DNA of 5,838 nt. Origin: Nitrososphaeria archaeon (GTDB lineage: Archaea; Thermoproteota; Nitrososphaeria; Conexivisphaerales; UBA164). The DNA is taken from positions 1 through 5,838 of the forward strand of contig JARVJW010000084.1 in the NCBI GenBank assembly GCA_029775955.1. The letters run 5' to 3'. Shown piece by piece: positions 1 through 5,715 of the stretch. The translations under genes and the position numbers were made by a program. The notes beneath the pieces were generated by a model. It worked only from the letters and a program-made list of their open reading frames with translations. It did no database searches and was not told where the DNA came from. Position 1 is the stretch's first letter. The number at the start of each line of letters is the position of its first letter.

Positions 1-454
1 TTTGAAAGCGCGTCCTTTGCCTAAATTGATCCCTATTGCCATGCTTATGCACGTAACAACGTGTAAGTCATTGTTCTTTCGATTAGCGGTGGCAAGCCCT
101 TTTGAATCTGATCAATAACCTTTGAATTGCCTAACCCCTGAATGTGCACTGTTATGCCTGGATTTGTACGTTATCCCATACTGCATGAGGTATTCCTGCA
201 TCTTATCTTTTATGCTAATTGTATTTTGTCCTACAGCCTCTTTATTATATATTTTTACGCTTGATACGATAATGCCTTCAGTTCCCTTCAAAGTTATCGT
301 CAACTTTATAAAAAACTGAATTGGTTATGCCTTGTAATATTATATAAACCACATTAAGGAGGAGCCTTTGAAGTTCATCAGATTTCTGTTTAATGTCCTT
401 TGATTTTTTCTCCTTGCTAAATAATTTTTTACGTATCTTGTCGTTCTTTATCAT
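1..454 (-). pseudogene. Remnant of an unidentified protein gene, frameshifted and interrupted, running off the left edge
   Basis: I do not recognise this gene. On the minus strand one frame runs from an ATG at 454 to a stop at 278. It begins with a very Lys-rich helical stretch (M-I-K-N-D-K-I-R-K-K) and continues with a hydrophobic segment. A second frame opens at 324 and reads to the window edge, interrupted only by a TGA at 112-114. The two frames overlap at an A-run (309-314), where a one-base indel would join them into about 150 residues. After the TGA the reading continues with D-S-K-G-L-A-T-A-N-R-K-N-N-D-L-H-V-V and then a small hydrophobic helix rich in Ala and Gly. The N-N-D-L-H-V-V piece resembles the third acidic motif of RNase H/RuvC-like nucleases, but this is a weak resemblance from a single motif. 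The adjoining mobile-element debris fits a gene broken by insertion and then decaying. No function can be assigned. Confidence 0.4.
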
Positions 455-470
455 ACGCAATATTGCATTA

Positions 471-1248
471 TTACCTATCAAAGTTTAATAGATTGTGAAC
501 CAGTGCATAGTTTTAAATTCTGTCATCACGCCTCTGGGCAATGCCCAACATCTTGTCTGCAGCAAAGTGTCGGAATTGCTCCTCTTATGATATTATTCAT
601 GCTATTTTATTTAGCTACAAACTCTTTGATAGTGCCCTACTTCTGGAAACCATTTAACATTGAATTTGGGATTATGTACACCTTCCCGCCAAACATGTCA
701 TACAGTGCCTGCCAAGCCTTCTGTATCAGTATCAACATGTTAGCATTGCCCTGTCAAAGGCATTCATTTCTGGCTTGAACAAGATGTATATACTTCAGGT
801 CCATTATGACAAAGATGTGGGCAAAGAGCTGCTTTTTTCTTATTGACCTTTTCCATATCCTTAAGCTTCTTAACATACAACTTATAGTTCTTCTTGATGG
901 TCAGGGAGTAGCCTGTGCCATCTTGTATTAGATGCTGTGATTCCCTTGAACGCATGCAGGTTGTGAATAGCTATCATTACATCAGAGCATAGCTTATCAA
1001 TTGTCTTGTATGAAACTTATGTCATTGAAAACATTGCCAGCATCCTGCTTGACCAAGCTGATTGATCAGGAGAAGCTTGACCCTGCCTTAATGAGAATGG
1101 CCTGCTCTATCTAGATTACGCTGACAGCTACATGCACCAGAGGTCTGGGCATTTTTCATTGCTTTCCCCCTAATCCCTTTTTTGGATGGCTCAGTTTGCT
1201 GATATAATCATTGATCTCCGGATATCGTCGCTGTGCAGCCTGCCACAT
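471..1248 (-). pseudogene. Degraded archaeal DDE transposase (IS4/IS5-superfamily type)
   Basis: Pieces of one transposase appear in order in different minus-strand frames. From an ATG at 1248 comes M-W-Q-A-A-Q-R-R-Y-P-E-I-N-D-Y-I, which stops at 1156. Around 920-922 lies Q-D-G-T-G-Y-S-L-T-I-K-K-N-Y, containing the probable first catalytic Asp. F-A-H-I-F-V-I-M-D-L follows, with the second Asp at 799-801. V-Y-I-I-P lies near 664-684, then F-A-A-D-K-M-L-G-I-A-Q-R-R-D-D-R-I at 516-566. The last two match the C-terminal signature of a transposase family I know from Thermoplasmatales and methanogens (F-A-A-D-K-K-M-L-G-x-x-I-A-Q-R-R-D-D-R-I). The reading ends with H-N-L-L-N-F-D-R and a TAA at 471-473. 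Many stops and shifts separate the pieces, so the gene cannot make an active protein. The region between about 960 and 1155 is especially scrambled. I am sure it is a transposase remnant and less sure of the IS family name. Confidence 0.75.
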
Positions 1249-1269
1249 ATATAAACCGGGAAGTTCATC

Positions 1270-1285
1270 CCTTTATATATAAATG
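1270..1285 (-). promoter_or_regulatory. Probable TATA box of the decayed transposase
   Basis: The minus strand reads ATTTATATATAAAG here, a good archaeal TATA box. Its centre lies about 29 nt upstream of the ATG at 1248, the spacing expected for a leaderless transcript. No Shine-Dalgarno sequence precedes that ATG. This supports 1248 as the original start of the transposase. Confidence 0.5.
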
Positions 1286-1373
1286 GCGAATAACGTTATG
1301 TTTTTTGTTATGGTAAATAATGTTAGAATAGTGTCTCACACCCCTAAGTCGTACGACGCAATTATAAATAGAG

Positions 1374-1395
1374 ATAAAAAGCCTTTGCTTGCTTT
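1374..1395 (-). terminator. Candidate terminator of the four-gene operon
   Basis: Sixteen bases past the last operon stop, the minus strand reads AAAGC, an 8-nt loop, GCTTT and further T residues, followed by more T-rich sequence. A 5-bp stem is weak, but archaeal termination depends mainly on the T tract, so the operon could plausibly end here. Confidence 0.4.
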
Positions 1396-1410
1396 CATTC
1401 AAGGGGACAG

Positions 1411-2067
1411 TTAAAATATGTTTGCTGAAGGGCAAATATCATTTAGTGGGCAAATATTACATTTAGGAGCTTTTGGCCTGCAATATTTTCTTCCAAGAGC
1501 AATTAGCATGAGGTGAGCCTCTAGCGGATTCTCAAATACATTTAGAAGCTTTTTACTCACTACACTATAATCCCCCTTTGCTAGATTTAATCTCAAAGAA
1601 ACCCTTTTAATATGCACATCTACGGGAAAAACTCTCGCCCCTAAGTAAAAGAGTAGAAAAACATCTGCGGTTTTTGGGCCTATTCCCTTTATTTTTAGCA
1701 ATTCATTTTTTACTGATTGGGGGTCATCATTTCTTGATTTTGAAAGATCGCCGTCATACCTTTCCACGACCCATTTTGCAGCTCGCTTGATTGTTCTAGC
1801 TTTTTGGTTGTACATGCCGCTGCTCTTTATTATTTCTGAAAGTTCATTTTGATCAGTTTTAATGACCAGTCGGGGGTCAGTTCCTATCTTTTCAACAAAC
1901 CTTCTGGTTGCACGTGAACTGTTCTTATCATTAGTATTTTGACTTAAAATTATAGAAACAAGTATTTCAAATGGATTCGAAAACTGCATAGCTACATAAC
2001 TCTCTTTGTCTATTGTAATACTCTGTCTGAGGCGATATATTATTTTATTTCCCTGTTGATAGTTCAT
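1411..2067 (-). CDS. nth: Endonuclease III-type DNA glycosylase/AP lyase
   Basis: This is a 218-residue base-excision-repair enzyme of the HhH-GPD superfamily, close to the usual endonuclease III length. It removes oxidised pyrimidines from DNA and cuts the abasic strand. The N-terminal helix carries L-S-Q-N-T-N-D (41-47), the archaeal Nth form of the damage-recognition loop. The helix-hairpin-helix is L-K-I-K-G-I-G-P-K-T-A (124-134), with catalytic Lys132. Catalytic Asp150 lies in F-P-V-D-V-H-I-K-R-V. Four cysteines (196, 203, 206, 212) are spaced C-x6-C-x2-C-x5-C, exactly the [4Fe-4S] loop. Lys132 argues for a bifunctional glycosylase/lyase rather than MutY. The ATG at 2067 overlaps the end of the E1-like gene by 23 nt, and GAGG lies about 11 nt upstream, so it is translated as the last gene of the operon. 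Its metabolic link to the upstream genes is not obvious. Confidence 0.93.
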   Translation of the reverse strand: MNYQQGNKIIYRLRQSITIDKESYVAMQFSNPFEILVSIILSQNTNDKNSSRATRRFVEKIGTDPRLVIKTDQNELSEIIKSSGMYNQKARTIKRAAKWVVERYDGDLSKSRNDDPQSVKNELLKIKGIGPKTADVFLLFYLGARVFPVDVHIKRVSLRLNLAKGDYSVVSKKLLNVFENPLEAHLMLIALGRKYCRPKAPKCNICPLNDICPSANIF

Positions 2068-3106
2068 ATATATTCAATGCCTCATCTTCTATTCCCTGAT
2101 AGTAACGCTCTGATTGGAACACCATATAACCGGTATTAAATATTGCCCCCTGCGCACCACCTTTTTTAAATGTAACATAATACGTACCATTGTCTACGCT
2201 AAAGCCATTCTTCTCCAGATTTTGTGCAGAATTAATAATATCAATATCCGCAGGTCTATTTACAAACAAAGTAACTAACCCATCCTTGGAGCAGCTTAGT
2301 TCAATTTCCTCCTCTTTAGATTTTAAAGCATTTCTTCTTGAGCAAACGGGGCAATTATCATCCTTTTTAAGGTTTATAGATTGAAATGAAATACCTTGAA
2401 GGTCAATTAACGCTAACTTTGATGCAAGGTTTGGACTTTTTCCAACTAACAGGCTGAGCACCTCATGGGTGCTTAAACTGGCTATTATATATACAATTGA
2501 GGGATGTACACCAGATGTGGCACATTTTGGAAGCTCTGAATCATTCAAATTACCATAAAATTCTTCCAAGCACGGTGTTTTACCAGGGATTATAGTGCTT
2601 ATATTACCATAAAGCTCAATAGCTGCTGCAAAAACATATGGTTTACCATTTTTGATTGAAATACCGTTAATTGTGTACCTGCTAGCCATGTTGTCCATTC
2701 CATCAACTACGACATCAGATTTTTTAACCAGCTTGTCCATCAGTTTAATGTAGTTTACGCTTGACCCATAAACTTCAATATTAGCTTCTGAGTTGATGGC
2801 ATTTAATTTTCTCCTTGCTGCTTCTACTTTTGGAAGACCCACATCTTTTTCATCGTAAAGCACTTGCCTGTGTAAATCACTATAAGAAACGATATCACGA
2901 TCTACCAGAATTAAATTCTTAACTCCCATTCTCACAAGCTCCATTGCCGAAAAACTTCCAAGCCCTCCAACGCCTGCTATCAGGACTGTTGACCTATCAA
3001 GCCTTTCCTGCCCTTCTACTCCTATATAATCCAGCACTATTTGCCTGGAATACCTTTCAGACCAATTTGCTACTTTCACAGGTGCTACATATAAAAAAAT
3101 AGACAT
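2045..3106 (-). CDS. E1-like adenylyltransferase (ThiF/MoeB/HesA/UbaA family) with an extra C-terminal domain
   Basis: This 353-residue enzyme should adenylate the C-terminal glycine of a ubiquitin-like or sulfur-carrier protein, most likely the one encoded first in this operon. After R-Y-S-R-Q-I (18-23) comes the ATP loop G-V-G-G-L-G (45-50). D-R-D (69-71), S-D-L-H-R-Q (76-81), Lys93 in G-L-P-K, and D-G-M-D-N-x3-R (135-143) follow. Cys195 in K-C-A-T-S-G-V-H-P aligns with the active-site cysteine of MoeB/UbaA. The zinc site is incomplete: C-P-V-C (252-255) is present, but the first pair is reduced to Cys179 alone in P-C-L-E-E. The usual S-N-L-x-R-Q has Asp for Asn. Residues ~265-353 form an extra domain that is not a rhodanese and that I cannot assign. 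The start is supported by AAGGA 9 nt upstream of the ATG. Which partner it activates is inferred from context. Confidence 0.9.
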   Translation of the reverse strand: MSIFLYVAPVKVANWSERYSRQIVLDYIGVEGQERLDRSTVLIAGVGGLGSFSAMELVRMGVKNLILVDRDIVSYSDLHRQVLYDEKDVGLPKVEAARRKLNAINSEANIEVYGSSVNYIKLMDKLVKKSDVVVDGMDNMASRYTINGISIKNGKPYVFAAAIELYGNISTIIPGKTPCLEEFYGNLNDSELPKCATSGVHPSIVYIIASLSTHEVLSLLVGKSPNLASKLALIDLQGISFQSINLKKDDNCPVCSRRNALKSKEEEIELSCSKDGLVTLFVNRPADIDIINSAQNLEKNGFSVDNGTYYVTFKKGGAQGAIFNTGYMVFQSERYYQGIEDEALNIYELSTGK

Positions 3107-3127
3107 ATAAGAATGTCCTTCAAATTT

Positions 3128-3478
3128 TTACTTAGTGGAAAGCAATGCCGACTGCTCTACTATATCAAGCTCAGCTTCAGAAAAACTGTCAAATGGCAAC
3201 GTATCAAATTTATCATATATATATAGTACTGCATCATTTCCAAGGCAATTCTCCTGGGCATTTTTTATTTGATCAGTTAAGGAAATTCTCAAGATAAAAT
3301 CCATATCTGGTCTTCTTGCAAGAAGTTCATTATCCTTAAATGCTTGCAGAGTTTGGAGCGCTATCAACTCAATTATGCGCTCATTTCTTATGCATTTATT
3401 CTTTATGTGCAACATTATAAAAGCTAGCTGCTTATCATGCTCATTGACAGACTTTGTAATGGCATAAAGTGGCATCAT
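3128..3478 (-). CDS. Probable KEOPS subunit Cgi121-like protein
   Basis: The product has 116 residues. Its middle part, with L-Q-T-L-Q-A-F (41-47), then F-I-L-R-I-S-L-T-D-Q-I-K-N-A (61-74), a Gly at 80 and V-L-Y-I-Y (84-88), follows the archaeal Cgi121 pattern: a helix ending in Ala, then E/D-x-I-L-x-R-x-S-G-x-x-Q-I-x-x-A and a hydrophobic strand. Cgi121 binds the kinase Bud32 and the 3' end of tRNA within KEOPS, which makes N6-threonylcarbamoyladenosine at position 37 of ANN-decoding tRNAs. The protein is shorter than most archaeal Cgi121 proteins (about 145-150 residues), mainly at the ends. The Gly normally before the Q-I motif is replaced, so it may be a divergent form. The ATG lies in an ATGA overlap with the preceding stop, indicating translational coupling with the ubiquitin-like gene. 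The family call rests on motif pattern and context; a structure comparison would decide it. Confidence 0.6.
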   Translation of the reverse strand: MMPLYAITKSVNEHDKQLAFIMLHIKNKCIRNERIIELIALQTLQAFKDNELLARRPDMDFILRISLTDQIKNAQENCLGNDAVLYIYDKFDTLPFDSFSEAELDIVEQSALLSTK

Positions 3479-3723
3479 CCGCCATGCGCCGCCGGCAGTA
3501 TTGACACAGTGTCATTATCGTTAAGTTTAGCTTTCAAGCCACCAAATAAATGAGATTCAGCATCATTAATGAATATGATCAAGTTTGGATTATCAGGCCT
3601 GATTTCAGGATTTTTTTGATGAATAAATTCAAGAAGATCATTAAGTGTGGAGCCAACTGGCATATGCAAGGCAATTTCGTTCCCTATTCCATTTGACAGG
3701 TTTCCATAAAATTTTATTTTCAT
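3475..3723 (-). CDS. MoaD/ThiS/SAMP-type ubiquitin-like sulfur-carrier protein
   Basis: The 82-residue product has the beta-grasp pattern. An opening strand M-K-I-K-F-Y-G-N-L is followed by a second strand, V-G-S-T-L-N-D-L-L-E-F-I (the usual strand-turn-helix of MoaD), a hydrophobic L-I-I-F-I-N strand, and D-T-V-S-I-L-P-A-A-H-G-G at the end. D-x-V-x-I-L-P-x-x-x-G-G is the MoaD/SAMP signature, and the C-terminal Gly81-Gly82 is the site of adenylation, thiocarboxylation or isopeptide conjugation by an E1-like enzyme. Such an enzyme is encoded two genes downstream. Possible roles are sulfur donor for molybdopterin, sulfur donor for tRNA 2-thiouridine, or protein modifier; the window has no MoaE or other molybdopterin genes. 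It is the first gene of the operon. Its ATG has no Shine-Dalgarno sequence and lies about 27 nt from the TATA centre, so the transcript is probably leaderless. Confidence 0.88.
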   Translation of the reverse strand: MKIKFYGNLSNGIGNEIALHMPVGSTLNDLLEFIHQKNPEIRPDNPNLIIFINDAESHLFGGLKAKLNDNDTVSILPAAHGG

Positions 3724-3744
3724 ATCAACAATATATTTTTCATT

Positions 3745-3764
3745 TTCTATAAGTTTTTATGAAA
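3745..3764 (-). promoter_or_regulatory. Promoter of the Ubl-Cgi121-E1-nth operon
   Basis: The minus strand carries CTTATAG (3753-3747), preceded by an A-rich stretch (CATAAAAA) that could act as BRE. The TATA centre lies about 27 nt upstream of the first gene's ATG at 3723, which fits a leaderless mRNA. The IS66-type element begins only some 20 nt beyond it, so the core promoter is intact but any farther upstream control sites would be displaced. Confidence 0.6.
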
Positions 3765-3783
3765 AATTTGATTTTTCGTAAAC

Positions 3784-3801
3784 GTTTACCGTTTTGAAGT
3801 T
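3784..3801 (+). repeat. Left terminal inverted repeat of the IS66-type element
   Basis: GTTTACCGTTTTGAAGTT is the exact reverse complement of 5107-5124. Its first six bases also form the right half of the palindrome GTAAACGTTTAC at 3778-3789. Confidence 0.9.
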
Positions 3802-3830
3802 ATTTAACAAGATATATTTTTATCGACTCG

Positions 3831-3842
3831 AGTGTTTTTATC
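3831..3842 (+). promoter_or_regulatory. Probable TATA box of the IS66-type transposase
   Basis: TTTTTAT at 3835-3841 is centred about 26 nt upstream of the ATG at 3864, matching the leaderless arrangement elsewhere in the window. It lies inside the element, just past the left repeat. Confidence 0.4.
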
Positions 3843-3863
3843 CGATTGTTTCACAACCCTTGT

Positions 3864-5122
3864 ATGACAGGAGCCAGCGCCCCCAATGATGCGGACTACA
3901 GGTAGCGCTACGCAGAACTCGAAGGGCGGCTTGTCAAGCTCGAGACGGAGACAAAGATGAGGGAGGAGCTCCTTGCCTTCAAGGCGATGGTGACCGCCGT
4001 AGTCGCCAGGGGCATAGATGCCAAACACGGAGAGGAAGCGCTGCAGGAAATCTGGGAGGAGGAACGGGCAAAGCCACCAGCAGGAGGAGGCCGGTGAAGG
4101 TGAACGAAACGGTGGAGCTCGACCAATCCACCTGCCCAAGATGGCACTATGCTCTCCGAAAAGCCAACCGATGCTTACACCAGGGTCATTGAGGACATCG
4201 TGCCCGCAAGGGTGGTCGTAACTAAGTACGTCGTAAGGAGGAGGTACTGCTGTAAATGCGGGAAACAGGTCTCTCCCGAGATACCCAACGCAGTGAGTGG
4301 GGGGAGCAACGAAAGGTTCGGCTTAAGGCTGATGCTCCTGATAGCCTCCCTAAAGCTGCTCGGCCTCTCGTATGAGAAGATAGGCTCCCTGCTAAAGCTC
4401 CTCTTCGGCCCGAGGTACGACGAGCTCAGGGAGGAGCTGAGGAAGGAGGCTAGCCTGCACGGCGACGAGACAAGCTGGATGATAAAGGGGAGGAACCACT
4501 GGCTCTGGGCCTTCCTGGGCAGGTGGAGCGTCATATACGAGGTGGCTAAATCTCGCGGCAAGGATGTGCCGAAGAGAGTCCTCGGGAATGATTATAAGGG
4601 GATTGTGATCAGCGACTCCTAGTCAGCCTGGAACCACGTCGGGAAGGCGCACCAACACTGCCTGGTCCACTACCTGAGGGAGATAAAGGACACGTCGAAG
4701 AGCCCCGGTGAGGAGTTCATCCCCTTCGCGAAGAAATTCAAGAGGGTGATCAGGGACTCGATAAGGGCCGGAGAGAAGGTCACATCCTCTGAGGACAGGC
4801 TGAGGGCAAAGGGTAGATGAACTCATTGCATCGTACTCCCTATCGAGAGAGAAGAACTGCAGGAGGTTCGCCAAGCACTTGAGGCGAGAGAGATATGCTA
4901 TTTACCTTTCTTGAGGAGGAAGGGGTTGACTGGAATAACAACGCAGACAAGGGGACACTGAGGTCGAGCGTTGTGATACGAAAGATGACATACGGGAACC
5001 AGTCTGATGAAGGAGCGAGGGCTCATGCCGTCCTGATGAGCATCAAGGAGACGTGCAACCTGAGGAAGGAGAACTTCTACGACTACGCCATGCAGTACCT
5101 GAGCCCAACTTCAAAACGGTAA
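3864..5122 (+). pseudogene. IS66-family transposase, broken by two stops and four frameshifts
   Basis: The reading starts at the ATG at 3864, meets TAG at 3903-3905, continues through a charged coiled-coil-like stretch, and shifts frame near 4092 and again near 4145. A Zn-ribbon remnant follows: C-P-R-W (first pair, second Cys lost) and later C-C-K-C-G-K. The long middle piece (4149-4619) carries S-Y-E-K-I-G-S-L-L-K, then H-G-D-E-T-S-W with the first catalytic Asp (4464-4466), W-L-W-A-F, K-S-R-G-K-D-V, and V-I-S-D-S with the second Asp (4614-4616), just before TAG at 4620-4622. S-A-W-N-H-V-G-K-A-H-Q-H-C-L-V-H-Y follows, then shifts near 4815 and between 4885 and 4910. The last piece has W-N-N-N-A-D-K-G-T-L-R, where IS66 enzymes have A-E-R with the catalytic Glu, then V-V-I-R-K and a TAA inside the right repeat. 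About 25-30 codons seem missing before the first Asp. Inactive. Confidence 0.88.
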
Positions 5123-5124
5123 AC
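5107..5124 (-). repeat. Right terminal inverted repeat of the IS66-type element
   Basis: AACTTCAAAACGGTAAAC pairs perfectly with 3784-3801. The transposase stop codon (5120-5122) lies inside it, so the last codons of the gene double as transposon end. Confidence 0.9.
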
Positions 5125-5139
5125 AGATACATAATTTCT

Positions 5140-5637
5140 TTATATTAGATCATGCCTTTTTGGCTTCAAAATCAATCCAATTACAGCAATTATTCCACCA
5201 ATAAACATTAGCAAGCCACCAAGCAAAACCATTAAAAGTGAATATATAATACCATTTGAAGAAAAAGTTAACATAGAATAATTCAAAGTTAATGGTTCAG
5301 TATAATTATTTAATGCATAAACGCTTTTATTGCTGTTGCCAGTATTATAATATTCAACAATAAATGTACTATTTTCGTTCTGATAATTTATATTTCCTCC
5401 AGTGACGCTTATATTTATTGGTGCAGAAAGTGAATCATTATATACGGCAGCAAATATTTTTCCAGCTGGCACAACACCCAAGACCACGTTAAAGCCTGGT
5501 CTTATATCTATAGAATTTTTAAAAGGCACCAGCTCATTCAGGTTAACGCTGTTTTTAAAAATATATGGTCCTCCAAAGAACATTGCAACTCCTATTACCA
5601 ATATAATTACACCTGCCAACATTAACTTCTTTTTCAT
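5140..5637 (-). CDS. Hypothetical small membrane-anchored surface protein with two transmembrane segments
   Basis: I do not recognise a family for this 165-residue protein. After M-K-K-K it has a hydrophobic segment (~5-27), which could be an uncleaved signal anchor. Next comes a polar region rich in Asn, Ser, Thr and Tyr with beta-strand character (~28-129). A second, Gly-rich membrane helix (~130-157) follows, with a short basic tail (K-P-K-R-H). The middle region holds six N-x-S/T sequons (N67, N75, N89, N103, N111, N119), all between the helices. This fits an externally exposed, N-glycosylated loop, as expected for a cell-wall-less acidophilic archaeon. The start ATG at 5637 has no Shine-Dalgarno and lies about 27 nt from a TATA box, so the gene is probably monocistronic and leaderless. 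It converges on the IS66-type element, whose right end is about 15 nt beyond the stop; whether the insertion trimmed the C-terminus cannot be told from this copy. Confidence 0.7.
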   Translation of the reverse strand: MKKKLMLAGVIILVIGVAMFFGGPYIFKNSVNLNELVPFKNSIDIRPGFNVVLGVVPAGKIFAAVYNDSLSAPINISVTGGNINYQNENSTFIVEYYNTGNSNKSVYALNNYTEPLTLNYSMLTFSSNGIIYSLLMVLLGGLLMFIGGIIAVIGLILKPKRHDLI

Positions 5638-5655
5638 ATTAGATTTCTTAAATTT

Positions 5656-5676
5656 TCCTTTAATAAATCTTTTACT
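5656..5676 (-). promoter_or_regulatory. Promoter of the two-TM surface protein gene
   Basis: The minus strand reads AAAAGATTTATTAAAGG, with the TATA-like TTTATTAAA at 5667-5659 centred near 5663, about 26-27 nt upstream of the ATG at 5637. A purine-rich AAAAGA lies directly upstream as a possible BRE. Confidence 0.55.
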
Positions 5677-5715
5677 GTCATAAATATTGAAAAATTATTT
5701 AGCTTGTAGCTCAAC

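Larger units (their letters stand above)
466..1322 (-). mobile_element. Decayed insertion sequence with a DDE transposase remnant
   Basis: The stretch contains no intact gene but carries ordered fragments of one transposase on the minus strand. Candidate ends are CATTATTACCTATC at 466-479 and GTTATGGTAAATAATG at 1307-1322. The reverse complement of the second is CATTATTTACCATAAC, which matches the first except for a one-base gap and the inner few bases. If these are the terminal repeats, the element is about 0.86 kb, shorter than a complete IS of this kind, so internal deletions are likely. The left repeat overlaps the last codons and stop of the transposase, as is common in compact insertion sequences. 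The transposase assignment is firm; the exact ends are uncertain. Confidence 0.55.
3784..5124. mobile_element. Decayed IS66-type insertion sequence, 1341 bp between perfect terminal repeats
   Basis: The element is bounded by perfect 18-bp inverted repeats and contains one plus-strand transposase that is badly broken. It is clearly more GC-rich than both flanks and uses different codons (many AGG, CTC, GAG, AAG), which suggests it came from a less AT-rich genome. The ends could extend 6 bp further out, to 3778 and 5130. In that case both begin with GTA, resembling the GTAA ends of many IS66 elements, with three mismatches inside the added bases. No convincing 8-bp target duplication is seen: flanks GATTTTTC and ATAATTTC share only the last four bases. 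It lacks the accessory tnpA/tnpB genes of bacterial IS66 and resembles the short single-gene archaeal type. Confidence 0.85.

Noticed and set aside
112..114. In-frame TGA could be read as selenocysteine
   Set aside because: No SECIS-like structure or known selenoprotein context is seen, and the same gene also needs a frameshift repair near 309-314, so decay is the simpler explanation.
503..778. Open plus-strand frame of 91 codons
   Set aside because: It lies opposite the decayed DDE transposase, whose minus-strand fragments match a known family; the plus-strand protein has no recognisable features, promoter or ribosome binding site.
1340..1360. Palindrome GTCGTACGAC near the operon end
   Set aside because: It is only 10 bp with no loop or T-tract directly after it; no regulatory or RNA role can be supported.
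1411..2067. MutY or another HhH glycosylase instead of endonuclease III
   Set aside because: The catalytic Lys in G-P-K-T-A, the L-S-Q-N-T-N-D loop and the short length without a MutY C-terminal domain all favour Nth.
3804..4147. Two open minus-strand frames across the left part of the IS66-type element
   Set aside because: They are GC-rich antisense shadows of the transposase, with Ser/Pro/Arg-rich sequence and no family signature.
4175..4874. Open minus-strand frames opposite the IS66-type transposase
   Set aside because: The plus strand carries clear IS66 motifs in the same interval; the antisense products are low-complexity shadows.
3770..5138. Possible 8-bp target-site duplication of the IS66-type element
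   Set aside because: GATTTTTC and ATAATTTC match only in the last four bases, and the tighter boundaries give no match at all.
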